The notes under the pieces: generated by a model
What the model saw: only the letters and a program-made list of their open reading frames with translations
The model's database searches: none
What the model was told of the DNA's origin: nothing
In this document: piece after piece, positions 1-8,611 of the stretch
How the letters are laid out: each line of letters starts with the position of its first letter
Position numbering within the stretch: position 1 is the first letter of the stretch
Source: a virus
Strand: one strand, 5' to 3'
Virus record (IMG/VR): IMGVR_UViG_3300033143_000494
Coordinates: 1-23,198 of that record
Length of the DNA stretch: 23,198 nucleotides
Made by a program: the position numbers and the translations under genes

Positions 1-1197
1 TTTAAATAATTCAGCTGCTGGGATTGTCTTTTTACGGAGACGTGTGTTACGTTCTGCTTTTTCGTACAGTTCTTTAAACTTTTCTTGATCGTTAAAGAAT
101 GCATCGTACAGACCAGGAACGTCATTCGGACTGAACAATGTAATATCACCGCCAGTAATCAAACGTTCGTACATTAGCTTATTCATCTGTACGGCGTAGT
201 CCATATTACGTACACGGTTCTCATCTATACCTTTGTTGTTTTTAAGTACTAATAGATCCTCAACTTCAAGATGCCACATTGGATAGTAAACCGTAGCTGA
301 ACCTTTACGTATTCCACCTTGGCTGCATGAGTTAACTGCGCTCTCGAAATATTTAAGGAAAGGAATTAATCCCGTGTGGTACGCATCTCCGCCCCTAATA
401 GGACTGCCCAATGCACGAATCTTTCCTGCATTGATACCAATGCCTGCACGTTGTGAAACATACTTAACAATGGCCGACGCCGTTGCGTTTAAGCTGTCTA
501 GGCTATCGTCTGTATCAACTAATACGCAAGAACTAAATTGGCGTTGTGATGTACGTACACCTGCCATGATAGGAGTTGGTAAACTAAACTGATGTGTGCT
601 AATTGCATCGTAGTATTCTTTAGCCCAATTCAAACGAACTTCTTTTGGATAGTGTCCGAACAATGTTACTGCTATTAAAGCATAAGCTATCTGCGGGGTT
701 TCGTAGATTTGTTTTGTTACTCTGTTTTGTACAAGGTACTTGCCACGCATCTGTTCCATTGCGGCATAGGTTAAATGTTCGTCGCGTTCATGCTTGATAA
801 AATTGTTAATGGTTTCCCATTCGTCGTCATCGTATAATCCAATTAACTCTGGATCATACAAACCGAGTGCAACATTACTTTCCACTAGCTTCTTGATATG
901 CCATGGAGTAAACGAACCATATACTTCCTTGCGGATGTGATATGCTATTAACCGTCCTGCAACAAATTGATAATTGGGAGTCTCTTCGCTAATCAAATCC
1001 GCAGCGGACTTAATTAATGTTTCCTGTATATCTGCTGTTTTGATTTTGTTGTAAAACTGTATGTGGCTTTTTATTTCTACTTCACTTGCTGAAGTGCCTG
1101 TTGTGTTCTCTGTTGCCCACAATGTTACTTTGTGTAACTTTTCAATATCGAGTGGCTCAACACGACCATTACGCTTGGTCACTAAAATCTCGCTCAT
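1..1197 (-). CDS. nrdA: Ribonucleoside-diphosphate reductase, class I alpha (large) subunit, N-terminal part
   Basis: Makes deoxynucleotides by reducing ribonucleoside diphosphates together with the small subunit NrdB; phages carry it to feed their own replication. The reading frame stays open for 399 codons to the window edge, about half of the usual ~750-residue protein, so it is cut by the window and not broken. Residues 1-25 (SEILVTKRNGRVEPLDIEKL) are an ATP-cone start, the allosteric overall-activity site. Further in, FSSCVLVDTDDSLDS carries the first redox cysteine of the catalytic pair at about residue 224, and CSQGGIRKGSATVYYPMWH is the conserved barrel segment. The second redox cysteine, the thiyl-radical cysteine and the C-terminal cysteines lie outside the window. 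The ATG at 1197 follows a GAGGA-type ribosome site. It is last in the visible minus-strand gene series, 16 bases after the preceding stop. Confidence 0.96.
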   Translation of the reverse strand, partial: MSEILVTKRNGRVEPLDIEKLHKVTLWATENTTGTSASEVEIKSHIQFYNKIKTADIQETLIKSAADLISEETPNYQFVAGRLIAYHIRKEVYGSFTPWHIKKLVESNVALGLYDPELIGLYDDDEWETINNFIKHERDEHLTYAAMEQMRGKYLVQNRVTKQIYETPQIAYALIAVTLFGHYPKEVRLNWAKEYYDAISTHQFSLPTPIMAGVRTSQRQFSSCVLVDTDDSLDSLNATASAIVKYVSQRAGIGINAGKIRALGSPIRGGDAYHTGLIPFLKYFESAVNSCSQGGIRKGSATVYYPMWHLEVEDLLVLKNNKGIDENRVRNMDYAVQMNKLMYERLITGGDITLFSPNDVPGLYDAFFNDQEKFKELYEKAERNTRLRKKTIPAAELFK

Positions 1198-1213
1198 CGA
1201 GGTCCTCTTATTA

Positions 1214-1636
1214 TTATTTTATTTTACTGCTTAGGTCCGCACAATTATACGAGAACCTAATACGAAGATCTGACTGGTCGGCTGTAATTGTGCCTGGCTC
1301 ATCATTTAGTGTGTACTGACCTTCGTTCACTTGTACTAATGTGTAGTTATCGGTTTGTACTATATGTAGAGAGTTTATATCTTCGTGCTGTATTAGTAGA
1401 ATAGTGTAACATAATCCCAGGCATTTAGCAACGTCACAGTACGAGGTTTGGGCGAGTAGATCCCACGGGCCAGGCCAGTTATCAGAATCATTAAAATGAA
1501 TAGTGTTGTTTACAATTGGTGCTTTCCACCACCAATCATGTATCAAAGTAAGGGCTTCGTCTAGCGGAAGTGTTGATGCTTCTGATCTAAGATCAGACCA
1601 CTCCTTAAGAAGGTTGTCGTACGATGTATTCCACAT
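1214..1636 (-). CDS. Hypothetical protein, tryptophan-rich, next to the tail fibre
   Basis: A 140-residue protein I do not recognise with certainty. It has a run of three tryptophans (DWWWKAPIVNNTIHF) near residues 34-48 and a second aromatic patch, NWPGPWDLLAQTSYCDVAK, near residues 53-71. It has no signal peptide or clear transmembrane segment. Its ATG lies one base after the stop of the tail-fibre gene, so the two are probably translated together. Position suggests a virion-associated role or a fibre assembly partner, but that is inference only. The C-terminal half is polar with alternating hydrophobics, suggesting beta structure. The ATG has only a weak ribosome site, in keeping with coupling to the upstream gene. 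Confidence 0.75.
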   Translation of the reverse strand: MWNTSYDNLLKEWSDLRSEASTLPLDEALTLIHDWWWKAPIVNNTIHFNDSDNWPGPWDLLAQTSYCDVAKCLGLCYTILLIQHEDINSLHIVQTDNYTLVQVNEGQYTLNDEPGTITADQSDLRIRFSYNCADLSSKIK

Positions 1637-1637
1637 C

Positions 1638-3497
1638 TTAATCTAAACGAACAATCGAATAGTTAATAGTTGCGTCGGCACCTGTGTTGGTTGCTGTAAA
1701 TTGTAACTCTGTATTAGCATTGGCCCCTGAATGAATTATATCAAGTACAACACCTAAATCTGCTGACTCCTGGAACTCATCGTTATATGTAACTGTAACC
1801 GTGTTGTCCGCAATAAGTATTGATCCCATTCTAGCTTCTGTTCCGCGCTCAATATTATAATCTAGCTTGTAAGCAATAGCGTCACTACTGTCAAATTCGA
1901 ATACTGATTCTGCAACTGCTGTATTATCAGTTAATACAGCTTCAATTCCGACTTGGCGTTCATATGAACCTAAGTGAATGGAATGCGTACCATCAAATGC
2001 AATGCCACCATTACCTTTAAGGTCAATACGTGGGAAAATGCTTTCGTCTTCACGTTCGAACAAATCGCCTAAGCTAACACACTGGTCTGTCTCCATATGG
2101 ATGACTGGTGTTACTGCTGTTGAGCCGAGATCATTACCAACATTATAAAATACATTATAGCCTGAGCTGTTAAACAATGTGTTATGGAAATGAACCCCTT
2201 CATGTGCAATGTTATCAAATATGTTACGCGAAATAATTACGCCTGTTGGACCTGGATAGTCCATTGATATAACTTCACCAGTACCAGCACCTGCGCCTGA
2301 CGCTGTAAATGTAATGCCAATGCGATTAAAGTCTGCGCCAATTGCTGTAAAGTCTGTTGTGCCGACTGATATAATTTTGTATCGTGTTGCGGCAACTGTT
2401 CCTGTTGCGTCAATAGTAGGATTATGTATGTGTACGCCTTGGTAGTGGAAATCTAAACCACTGTTCTCAAGTACCACACCCCTTGCTTCACCTGCAACTC
2501 GTAGTCCGTATGTTGTACCAAATGTATCAAGTTTGCTAATAGTAATATCATGTGTTGGAGAAACACTGCTACCAATTTCAATAGCTGATGTTGAGTATCC
2601 AATTGCGGTTGCATCTGTATTAGGTCCGCGCAACCCTAAGTAATAAAACCCGCTATTCGTAACACTATCTAGCTTCAGCGGAGTGTTTTCTTCAGTTGTG
2701 TAAACCGACATGTTAGACATTTCAATGCCAGTTGGCGCTTCAGCACCGCCTGCACCAATATCTAATCCGGTTTGTTGCAAACTATCTGATGTTTCAACAA
2801 CGTGTTCTGGAACTTCTCTAACAGTTCCTGTACCGCCTGCTGCGCCAGCAGTGGCAACAAATACAACATCTACTGTATTAGATGCTGCACCAACTGTTAT
2901 AAAGTTTGAACCACTAATTGTTGATATTGCGTAACGGGTTCCTACAACTATATCAACTGCATTAACAGTTACGGCGTCGTCGAAACTAATAATAGAACTT
3001 GTTAATCCTTCGCCCCATAGTTTGGCATGAGGTGGTATGTTAATAGTGCCGGTTACCTTGTACACACCTGCAGGGAAATATAAGCTACGTCTGATTTGTG
3101 GGTTTGGAAAGCGGCAAAACAATTCATATAATGCTCTGTTAATTGCGGCGGTGTCATCGTCTAGGCCGTTACCAATAGCGCCAAAGTCTTTAACACTTGC
3201 AAAGTCATCGTACTTGCTTTGTAAGCTGCGAACTACATCTTCAGTAGCGCCAGTACTTACAACATACCCAGCGTCTGCGCCTTTGTATGTATAACCAGAT
3301 GATATATCTAAAATATTACTAAACTCTGTTAATATTTCTGTGTTACCAATTAGTGGTGCGCCGTCGACTATCGTACCGTTACCAATAAACAGTTTACGAT
3401 CATCAAGTACCCAGCCAAATTCTGCTCCAGCTAGTTGTGGTAAGTTTTCACTTAACCCCTTTCGATGTGTTATTCTAGAAAGTTGTAAAATAGCCAT
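1638..3497 (-). CDS. Tail fibre / tailspike-like protein with pectate-lyase-type beta-helix
   Basis: Probable host-contact protein of the virion, 619 residues. Residues 1-60 (start MAILQLSRITHRKGLSENLP, then GAEFGWVLDDRKLFIGNGT) match the N-terminal segment seen in many phage fibres and in Mtd-like proteins. Residues 98-170 hold a pectate_lyase_3 signature: VKDFGAIGNGLDDDTAAIN, then YFPAGVYKVTG and LWGEGLTSSII, the start of a right-handed beta-helix. Two copies of a Gly/Thr-rich module interrupt the helix at residues 186-228 and 370-410. The C-terminus (about 560-619) looks like a beta-rich trimerisation end. The start ATG overlaps the stop of the upstream gene in TAATG, implying translational coupling. 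No enzymatic residues can be assigned; it could be a glycan-cleaving spike or a purely binding fibre. Confidence 0.85.
   Translation of the reverse strand: MAILQLSRITHRKGLSENLPQLAGAEFGWVLDDRKLFIGNGTIVDGAPLIGNTEILTEFSNILDISSGYTYKGADAGYVVSTGATEDVVRSLQSKYDDFASVKDFGAIGNGLDDDTAAINRALYELFCRFPNPQIRRSLYFPAGVYKVTGTINIPPHAKLWGEGLTSSIISFDDAVTVNAVDIVVGTRYAISTISGSNFITVGAASNTVDVVFVATAGAAGGTGTVREVPEHVVETSDSLQQTGLDIGAGGAEAPTGIEMSNMSVYTTEENTPLKLDSVTNSGFYYLGLRGPNTDATAIGYSTSAIEIGSSVSPTHDITISKLDTFGTTYGLRVAGEARGVVLENSGLDFHYQGVHIHNPTIDATGTVAATRYKIISVGTTDFTAIGADFNRIGITFTASGAGAGTGEVISMDYPGPTGVIISRNIFDNIAHEGVHFHNTLFNSSGYNVFYNVGNDLGSTAVTPVIHMETDQCVSLGDLFEREDESIFPRIDLKGNGGIAFDGTHSIHLGSYERQVGIEAVLTDNTAVAESVFEFDSSDAIAYKLDYNIERGTEARMGSILIADNTVTVTYNDEFQESADLGVVLDIIHSGANANTELQFTATNTGADATINYSIVRLD
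2268..2390 (-). repeat. Gly/Thr-rich protein module, copy B, within the tail fibre
   Basis: Codes residues 370-410 of the tail fibre. The pattern is TRYKI..VGTTDFTAIGA, then GITFTASGAGAGTGE. It shares the order [Y-x-I, G-T/S-x-D/N-F-T/I, I/V-G-A, F-T-A-x-G, G-T-G] with copy A (residues 186-228 of the same protein) and with a copy in the virion protein at 15574-16497. It sits between two beta-helix stretches, as an insertion would. Confidence 0.75.
2814..2942 (-). repeat. Gly/Thr-rich protein module, copy A, within the tail fibre
   Basis: Codes residues 186-228 of the tail fibre: GTRYAISTISGSNFITVGAA, then VVFVATAGAAGGTGTVRE. It is the most diverged of the three copies: the TTDFT element is replaced by GSNFI, but the spacing and the closing GGTGT are kept. 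Confidence 0.7.
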
Positions 3498-4003
3498 TAA
3501 CGGAAGCCTCCGTGGTATGTGTCCTCATCTTCTTCTTCTTCGTCCCAGTCATCGCGTTCATCGTATTCTGGTGCGAACTCACTTTCATCGTATTGTGTAT
3601 CCCACATGTCTGTAGTATTTGCGGCATCCTTCATTTTGTAAATTTGTTCGATAGTCGTGTTCATCATTTCTTCAACTGCGCCGCTTTGGCCATCAGCTAT
3701 GTGGCCCATAGCATGATCAAGTAACATCTGAGTAACGTTAGGACTAAGATCAACATGGCTCATTAAAAACTGTGCCACTGCTGGCCAAGAATTACCAAAG
3801 CCGTTGTTGTAATAATCGTAGTAGATTTTCATTGCGGCGCGAAAGATCTCGCCCCTTAAAGACTTAGATGGACCTGATGCTGGAACTAATTTTCCTAGTT
3901 CCTTAGCTTCGTTTTCGTACGCACCTTTGTTATCCCAGTAACGACCTTCTTGGAGTCTAGATACTGATTCCATTAAATTTTTGAGCTGAGCTTGTTCTTT
4001 CAT
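3497..4003 (-). CDS. Hypothetical protein with capsid-targeting-like N-terminus and acidic C-terminus
   Basis: A 168-residue protein without recognisable enzyme motif. I place the start at the second of two in-frame ATGs (4003, not 4009), because the AGGGA ribosome site is six bases before it and because MKEQAQLKNLMESV then lines up with the start of the gene at 5457-6284 (MKELDQLKNLFESL). Both carry L-x-E-S at residues 10-13, the form cut by the T4 prohead protease. The middle is helical (about residues 50-125) and the C-terminus is strongly acidic (DERDDWDEEEEDEDTYHGG). A late-promoter-like box lies just upstream. I infer a head-internal or morphogenesis protein produced late. The stop overlaps the tail-fibre ATG. 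Confidence 0.8.
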   Translation of the reverse strand: MKEQAQLKNLMESVSRLQEGRYWDNKGAYENEAKELGKLVPASGPSKSLRGEIFRAAMKIYYDYYNNGFGNSWPAVAQFLMSHVDLSPNVTQMLLDHAMGHIADGQSGAVEEMMNTTIEQIYKMKDAANTTDMWDTQYDESEFAPEYDERDDWDEEEEDEDTYHGGFR

Positions 4004-4024
4004 TGCCATTCCCTATTTAAATAC

Positions 4025-4032
4025 TATTTATG
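4025..4032 (-). promoter_or_regulatory. T4-type late promoter box (CATAAATA)
   Basis: Seven of eight bases match the T4 late consensus TATAAATA. The expected start point, about six bases downstream, would give a leader of about 15 nt containing the AGGGA site of the 168-residue gene. It lies in one of the few intergenic gaps. Confidence 0.55.
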
Positions 4033-4036
4033 GCAA

Positions 4037-4723
4037 TTAGGATTCAAAGTATTCTTCCACTTTTGTCCACCAGAGTTTTCGGTGCTTGTCAAATTCATCT
4101 AATTCTATGACAAATTCCTGATATGCGAAGTCCTTGCTACACATCATAATAACACCCTTGCGGATATTAGTACCGTACAGGGCGTTGTGTGCTTCGCCGT
4201 ACGCTGTTAATTGCAAGAAGTAACCTTGTACACGCTCTAAAGTCTTGGGTTTGTTAGTCTGCTTAAAGTCAATAATAGCTTCAGCGCCGTTGTGTACCCC
4301 TACACAATCTGTAGTGCCTGCATAAATGTTCGGATGGCATACAGGAACTTCAGTTCCCCATATCTCATCTACATTTTTCATACCCTTGTCGATAACTATG
4401 CCTGCCATTTTATTAGCTTGCTGTGCATAAGGATTAGTGCCAGGAATTGCTAGTACGTCTGTTTTGCAATAGTCTTCTAAGTACTTGTGCATACGTGTTC
4501 CGCGATTTGCCGCTTCCATTGTTACAGCGTCGGCTCTTATTTTGCCAACGTTACGTCGCCACTGTTCCAGACCTTCACGGTCTTCTGCGGATTTTGTTTT
4601 ATCTAGGATTGTTGTAACGGACGGCATAGGTAAGTATTCGTCGCTGCCTTCTAATAGGTAATGTCGTTTGCCGTTTATGTTTTGTCGTTTAAGTGATTTA
4701 TATTCAAATTTCTGAGTGATCAT
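4037..4723 (-). CDS. PD-(D/E)XK superfamily exonuclease (RecB/Cas4-like nuclease)
   Basis: Predicted metal-dependent DNA nuclease, 228 residues, complete. The family motifs appear in order: RGTRMHKYLE at 74-83 (Arg74, His79, Glu83), GTEVPV at 123-128, the metal-binding aspartate in AGTTDCVG (Asp139), the D-x-K core in IIDFKQTNKPK (Asp152, Lys154), and QLTAY at 171-175, the Q-x-x-x-Y motif typical of RecB-type nucleases. There is no iron-sulphur cysteine cluster and no helicase domain, so this is a stand-alone nuclease. Likely roles are degradation of host DNA, end resection in recombination, or DNA processing before packaging; the sequence does not decide between them. It begins with ATG 31 bases after the upstream gene's stop. 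Confidence 0.88.
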   Translation of the reverse strand: MITQKFEYKSLKRQNINGKRHYLLEGSDEYLPMPSVTTILDKTKSAEDREGLEQWRRNVGKIRADAVTMEAANRGTRMHKYLEDYCKTDVLAIPGTNPYAQQANKMAGIVIDKGMKNVDEIWGTEVPVCHPNIYAGTTDCVGVHNGAEAIIDFKQTNKPKTLERVQGYFLQLTAYGEAHNALYGTNIRKGVIMMCSKDFAYQEFVIELDEFDKHRKLWWTKVEEYFES

Positions 4724-4754
4724 CTGACAAGTATAACAGGTTTTGCTAATAAAA

Positions 4755-5453
4755 TCAACTTGCTTTAGATTTGAATTCTGGGTAAAGATAATTGTGTAAT
4801 GTTAAGTGGCCATTGCGATCTGGATGATAGCCGCATGTTGTAAAAAATGTATCTTTCATTTTGTCCCACGACTTGAGTTTGTTGTTAACTTCTGTAGCAA
4901 TATCATTCCATTCGTCTAATAGATCCGGACGTAGTTCTTTTATTTTAATGCCTAAGTCTGGCCATCTCGGAATGTCACCGTAGATTGATGTATTGTAATC
5001 GTCTGTTAATAATCGACCCCAGCTCGGTACTGCTATTTCTAAGTTGCTAAACGTACTAAGGTCTACATTATTTAAATCACACAAACCGCCAATTAACTTT
5101 AACTTAATATTATACTCAGTCGCTAATGTGTTGGCTTGCGCTAATGAATCAGTTAACGCTTTAACTGTAGTGCCTTTAAGGGAATCGGATACTTGACAAA
5201 TAGTTGACTCAACACATCTAATAGGATCAGTTACTATCCAGTAAAATGTATCAAAGTTAAAATCAAATTTTGGATCTAATCTATTTAGAAATGCTAATAG
5301 TCGAGTTAATGAGTCAGTGTTAGATGAGTTACCAGCGGATAGATTAACAACTTCGGATGATAGTGCTAGATAATTAGTAAAGCCTGGGCCAGATAATTGA
5401 TATGTTTTTGACCATTCGCCAACTCCCCAGCTGTCGCCAGTTATGACTATCAT
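4755..5453 (-). CDS. SGNH/GDSL-like hydrolase family protein (first of three)
   Basis: A 232-residue protein with an SGNH-type layout: block I GDSWGVGEW (residues 6-14, nucleophile Ser8), a block with the conserved Gly-Asn in LSAGNSSN (Gly41, Asn42), and near the C-terminus YHPDRNGHLTLHNYL, where His210 is the likely block V histidine. The usual aspartate three residues before that histidine is a cysteine here (Cys207), so activity is uncertain. SGNH enzymes are esterases or acetyl-hydrolases acting on sugars and lipids; in a phage they may modify glycans of the cell surface or of the virion. Gene context is structural. The ATG lies three bases after the previous stop. Confidence 0.75.
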   Translation of the reverse strand: MIVITGDSWGVGEWSKTYQLSGPGFTNYLALSSEVVNLSAGNSSNTDSLTRLLAFLNRLDPKFDFNFDTFYWIVTDPIRCVESTICQVSDSLKGTTVKALTDSLAQANTLATEYNIKLKLIGGLCDLNNVDLSTFSNLEIAVPSWGRLLTDDYNTSIYGDIPRWPDLGIKIKELRPDLLDEWNDIATEVNNKLKSWDKMKDTFFTTCGYHPDRNGHLTLHNYLYPEFKSKAS

Positions 5454-5456
5454 AAT

Positions 5457-6284
5457 TTAATACGTGGCTGATTGATCTATATAGGAGTTAATAGCTTTTC
5501 TTAATTGAATTACGTCTTGGCTAAGTGTAGCTACTATATCGCCCAACATCATAGCATGAGATTTAGCACGATCTGTGATGCCACCGTGCCCATGTTCAAA
5601 ATCTAATCCGTCAAGTTCGATCGTTGCGTCAAGTATTGCATCACGGATACGTGACAACTTTTCTCTGTACTCCCTAACTTCGTAAGACTGACTTTCTCCA
5701 GTGTCTACTTCACTAATGGCTTCTTCTACTGGGGCAAACATTCTAGTAAGTGCTTGTCCGCGTTTTGACATACGCACCCAACCATCCTTGCAATCTTGTA
5801 TTGCTGCGTCTTCGCCATGTTTCCATCGCATGTCGTGTCCCATCATGCCACCCCAGGAAATTGCTGCTTCTCTTGCTGCGTCCATAACAGTGTCAGGATT
5901 TAGACCGTGTTTGTTAATGTACTCGTCCATGTAGTCAATAACTGCTGACCAATCACTAGAACCCCAGTCACCACCAGCATAAGGATTTTCATCATCGTCG
6001 GCTTCCTCTACATGGACCAATGTCTCAGTAAATCCTGTCATCTTCATCCAAACCTTAATACTATTAAGCTCTTGCCGAGACATAGGAAACTCATTAATTA
6101 TTTCTTCATCGCTTGCATTACTGTCAACCCAATCTCGCAATTCACTAAAAAACTGCATAGGAATAGCATCTAAACCGTTCGCGTCTAGATACGGTTGTAT
6201 AATATCATCTGCGGCATTAGTTGAATCTTCTTCAAAACTCTTAAGGGATTCAAATAAGTTTTTAAGTTGGTCTAGTTCTTTCAT
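5457..6284 (-). CDS. Hypothetical protein with capsid-targeting-like N-terminus
   Basis: A 275-residue protein of unknown function. It starts MKELDQLKNLFESL, almost the same tag as the 168-residue protein at 3497-4003, and L-F-E-S at residues 10-13 fits the prohead-protease cut rule. The remainder is mostly helical with many acidic residues; a Gly/Trp-rich stretch (NPYAGGDWGSSDWSAVIDYM) lies near residues 100-120 and HGHGG near 235. Its ATG overlaps the stop of the upstream gene (ATGA) and is preceded by AGAAAGGAA at good distance. Inferred to be packaged in the head or part of the internal core, because of the tag and neighbours only. Confidence 0.8.
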   Translation of the reverse strand: MKELDQLKNLFESLKSFEEDSTNAADDIIQPYLDANGLDAIPMQFFSELRDWVDSNASDEEIINEFPMSRQELNSIKVWMKMTGFTETLVHVEEADDDENPYAGGDWGSSDWSAVIDYMDEYINKHGLNPDTVMDAAREAAISWGGMMGHDMRWKHGEDAAIQDCKDGWVRMSKRGQALTRMFAPVEEAISEVDTGESQSYEVREYREKLSRIRDAILDATIELDGLDFEHGHGGITDRAKSHAMMLGDIVATLSQDVIQLRKAINSYIDQSATY

Positions 6285-6853
6285 TTCATAATTCCTTTCT
6301 TAGCAGAGCGTTTAGCCATATTAGCCACTACGTCTTTTGCTTTGTCTACTGACATCGCAGCAGGGTCAATATCTTGTTGCCCTTTAAAATGTATTTCGTC
6401 CGGGTTCACGTCCTTAATAACTGATTCTAGATTACCCCTTTCAGCAAGGTCAAATAATGTTTCTTTGGTTAGTGGAAGTCCCATCTTATTAATAATACTA
6501 ATAAATGCGTCAGTGCTAAGTTTTGAAGGGGAATTTTTGTCTTCGGTGCGATCTGCAATTAATTGACTAATGGCTGCAATCTGTTCTTCGTTTGCAGCAT
6601 CTTCTTCAGTGATCTTATTCATCAATTGACGCATATCTGGATATATAGATTCGTTTGTTATTTTGTGATCTGCTATTTCGTGTTGCTGACCACATTGCCT
6701 ACATGCTTGCATTGGATAAAAATGCGGTTTATTATCCCGACTGTCACGATAAGCAAATACTTGTTTAGTTTGGCCGGGATCAATTTTGTTATGCTCACCG
6801 CATTCAGGACACTGAAATGATCCTGTTAATGCTTTGTGTTTAACTGGGTCCAT
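6281..6853 (-). CDS. Zinc-ribbon hypothetical protein
   Basis: A 190-residue protein with four cysteines in two pairs, FQCPECGEH (Cys15, Cys18) and QACRQCGQQH (Cys51, Cys54), a zinc ribbon. The rest is polar and helical with a basic end (KRSAKKGIMK). I chose ATG 6853, one base after the upstream stop, and not the more distal in-frame ATG at 6955, because the extra 34 residues would lie inside the upstream coding sequence and look non-native. T4 has zinc-binding regulators and terminase-type proteins, but I see no further motif that names this one. It is translated with its overlapping downstream neighbour (ATGA). Confidence 0.8.
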   Translation of the reverse strand: MDPVKHKALTGSFQCPECGEHNKIDPGQTKQVFAYRDSRDNKPHFYPMQACRQCGQQHEIADHKITNESIYPDMRQLMNKITEEDAANEEQIAAISQLIADRTEDKNSPSKLSTDAFISIINKMGLPLTKETLFDLAERGNLESVIKDVNPDEIHFKGQQDIDPAAMSVDKAKDVVANMAKRSAKKGIMK

Positions 6854-6854
6854 C

Positions 6855-7238
6855 TTAACCGCCCATGTGTTCTTTAGTTGCTTTGTAGTCCTTACGCATT
6901 TTATCAATAAGTGTGTCAATAGACTCATCTGCAGATGCATACTGATCAGAACCAAATATAATTGCTAAATGTGCTAACCCGTATGATTCCCAATACGGCA
7001 ACTGACTTGGATAGTAAGCTCTAATAGCATCTACTAGACGCTCTCTGGTTTCAAAAAATTCATTTTGAATCTCTTCGAGCTCTTGTATACCGTCGCGCAA
7101 GTTTTCTAATTGACTTTCCATCTCATGAAATTGACCAATTTCAGCTTCAGCTGGTGCTTCGTTAACACAAAACGGATCATCGGATTCTTCAATTGCTTTT
7201 ATTTTATCAAAAGCTTCAGTTAGTATTTTGTCGCCCAT
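6855..7238 (-). CDS. Small acidic coiled-coil protein, possible head-internal protein
   Basis: 127 residues, acidic. A predicted coiled coil runs through roughly residues 36-70 (ENLRDGIQELEEIQNEFFET). The start MGDKILTEAFDKIKAIEE contains L-T-E-A at residues 6-9, which fits the (L/I)-x-E cut rule of the T4 prohead protease and resembles the tags of neighbouring genes. The second half is more globular and aromatic (YYPSQLPYWESYGLAHLAI). The gene starts one base after the stop of the 300-residue protein, in a tightly coupled block. No enzymatic motif is seen. Confidence 0.78.
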   Translation of the reverse strand: MGDKILTEAFDKIKAIEESDDPFCVNEAPAEAEIGQFHEMESQLENLRDGIQELEEIQNEFFETRERLVDAIRAYYPSQLPYWESYGLAHLAIIFGSDQYASADESIDTLIDKMRKDYKATKEHMGG

Positions 7239-7239
7239 C

Positions 7240-8142
7240 TTAACGACGCTCGCGGCCTAAGTCAACCTCTTCGTCATCTGCTTCTAGATCTAAATCAAAG
7301 TCGTCAGCGCCATCTAAGTCTAGATCCATATCCATCTCGTCGCCCATTCCTAAGTCTAGCTCGCCGCCTAGTTCATCTCCGCCTTCTAAACCATCTAAGT
7401 CTAAGTCGCCTGTACTTGCAACTTCTTGTCCAGTTAACTCTGCAACTGCATTGTTAACGTCTGACTTAGTGCCTTCAAGTGATGATGTTAGTGTATCAAG
7501 TGATCCAGTTAATGCTGTGTTAAACGCTTCTGCTGCGTCAACGCCTTGTGCGTTACGGATGCTATCGTGTAATGCTGGAAGTTCTTTGTACTTGATGTCT
7601 GCAAACTTTTCAATCATGCTTTGAATTTGATCAGCAATGTCTTGAGCTGCAATAGTAGTCTGTGCTTGGCCTATTTCATTTTCCAAAAGCTTCTTAGCTT
7701 TCTTACTTTCAACAATCTTACGCATGAAAGTCTGTGCCGTTTTTTGATTACGTAACACTGCTGTCATGCCTTCTGACAAACGTAGTGCTTTAAGTTGGTC
7801 TTCTGAAAGGTTGCCGCCTAATGCAGCAATCTTTAAGGCCTTAGTTAATAATTTGTTTTCCATTTTGGATTCCTGTATCTGTGTAGTTTTGGTTAATTCA
7901 ATAGCTTGTTTATCAGCTGCTTCATTCACCATAATCAATTTCATGTAGGATGCGTTATTTTCGCTTTCATGTAAATTATGTTTTTGCTTGAACTCAACAA
8001 TTAGTCGGTCTGTTTTATTGAGAAGCTGTACTGACTCTTTCAAGTTCAGATTGGCTATATTATAATCAGTGCCAAATTGGGTCTTAATCAAACTAGCGAC
8101 TGCCTTAGCGTCTACTGGTCTTGTTAAATCTGTTAAATTCAT
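7240..8142 (-). CDS. Virion or prohead-core-like protein with aspartate-rich tail
   Basis: 300 residues, mostly helical. After residue 240 it becomes a long acidic low-complexity tail (repeated Asp/Leu/Gly, about 245-295) ending RERR. Several sites fit the T4 prohead-protease rule: LHES (57-60), VNEA (72-75), IQES (89-92) and IVES (143-146). A helical body, acidic repeats and many cleavage sites are features of scaffold or core proteins such as T4 gp22, but I cannot show homology to it, so the name stays general. The ATG at 8142 is ten bases after AAAGGA, and the gene overlaps the previous one by 38 bases. A weak TAAATA box lies near 8168. Confidence 0.78.
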   Translation of the reverse strand: MNLTDLTRPVDAKAVASLIKTQFGTDYNIANLNLKESVQLLNKTDRLIVEFKQKHNLHESENNASYMKLIMVNEAADKQAIELTKTTQIQESKMENKLLTKALKIAALGGNLSEDQLKALRLSEGMTAVLRNQKTAQTFMRKIVESKKAKKLLENEIGQAQTTIAAQDIADQIQSMIEKFADIKYKELPALHDSIRNAQGVDAAEAFNTALTGSLDTLTSSLEGTKSDVNNAVAELTGQEVASTGDLDLDGLEGGDELGGELDLGMGDEMDMDLDLDGADDFDLDLEADDEEVDLGRERR

Positions 8143-8611
8143 GTTGACATAGTTCCTTTAATTTTATGTATTTAGCCGTTTCTATACATTTAGCTAATTG
8201 TTTCTTGTAAGACTGTCTGGAGTTAATATCCTCCATCAATCGTGCTGTTAAAATTGCATTTTCATCTGAGTTAGATACAGTATCTAGCTTATATGTTAAT
8301 ACATCAATATCAAACTGTTTGGCTGCTACCTTCTCATCAAACAATTGCAAGTTTTTAGTTAGATTGTATAGACCGAACTTGTGTGCTATGCACCATGCCA
8401 ATGCAGTCTTAGCAGTATTGAATAGCTTATCATCAATTTTGCTTGATGTCACCTGCCACCCAAACACGGTTTCTTCGATTTTGTAATCCTTAAATGCATG
8501 ATATACGCTGCCTTTTTGAATGATAATCTGTTGATCTAAATCATCTTGTGTTAACGTTTTGTTAGCTATATTGCGTAACGATTTGCTAACCTTCTTATAG
8601 TTCATAAGCAT
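8105..8611 (-). CDS. Hypothetical protein, lysine-rich
   Basis: 168 residues, basic and helical. The N-terminal half contains a possible small beta segment (VYHAFKDYKIEETVFGWQV) and the C-terminal half long helices (about residues 90-155). ATG 8611 is close to AAGG; a second ATG at 8605 (MNYKKVSKSLRNIA) is equally possible, and an in-frame TTG at 8614 is less likely. The gene overlaps the upstream gene by about 17 bases and the downstream one by about 38. I recognise no motif. Context is the structural block; role unknown. Confidence 0.72.
   Translation of the reverse strand: MLMNYKKVSKSLRNIANKTLTQDDLDQQIIIQKGSVYHAFKDYKIEETVFGWQVTSSKIDDKLFNTAKTALAWCIAHKFGLYNLTKNLQLFDEKVAAKQFDIDVLTYKLDTVSNSDENAILTARLMEDINSRQSYKKQLAKCIETAKYIKLKELCQHEFNRFNKTSRR

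Noticed and set aside
6854-6955. N-terminal extension of the zinc-ribbon protein to an ATG at 6955
   Set aside because: It would overlap the upstream gene by about 100 bases; ATG 6853 follows the upstream stop directly, as elsewhere in the block.
7240-8142. Naming the 300-residue acidic protein as prohead scaffold gp22
   Set aside because: Composition and cleavage-like sites fit, but no sequence similarity to gp22 can be shown, so only a general name is given.
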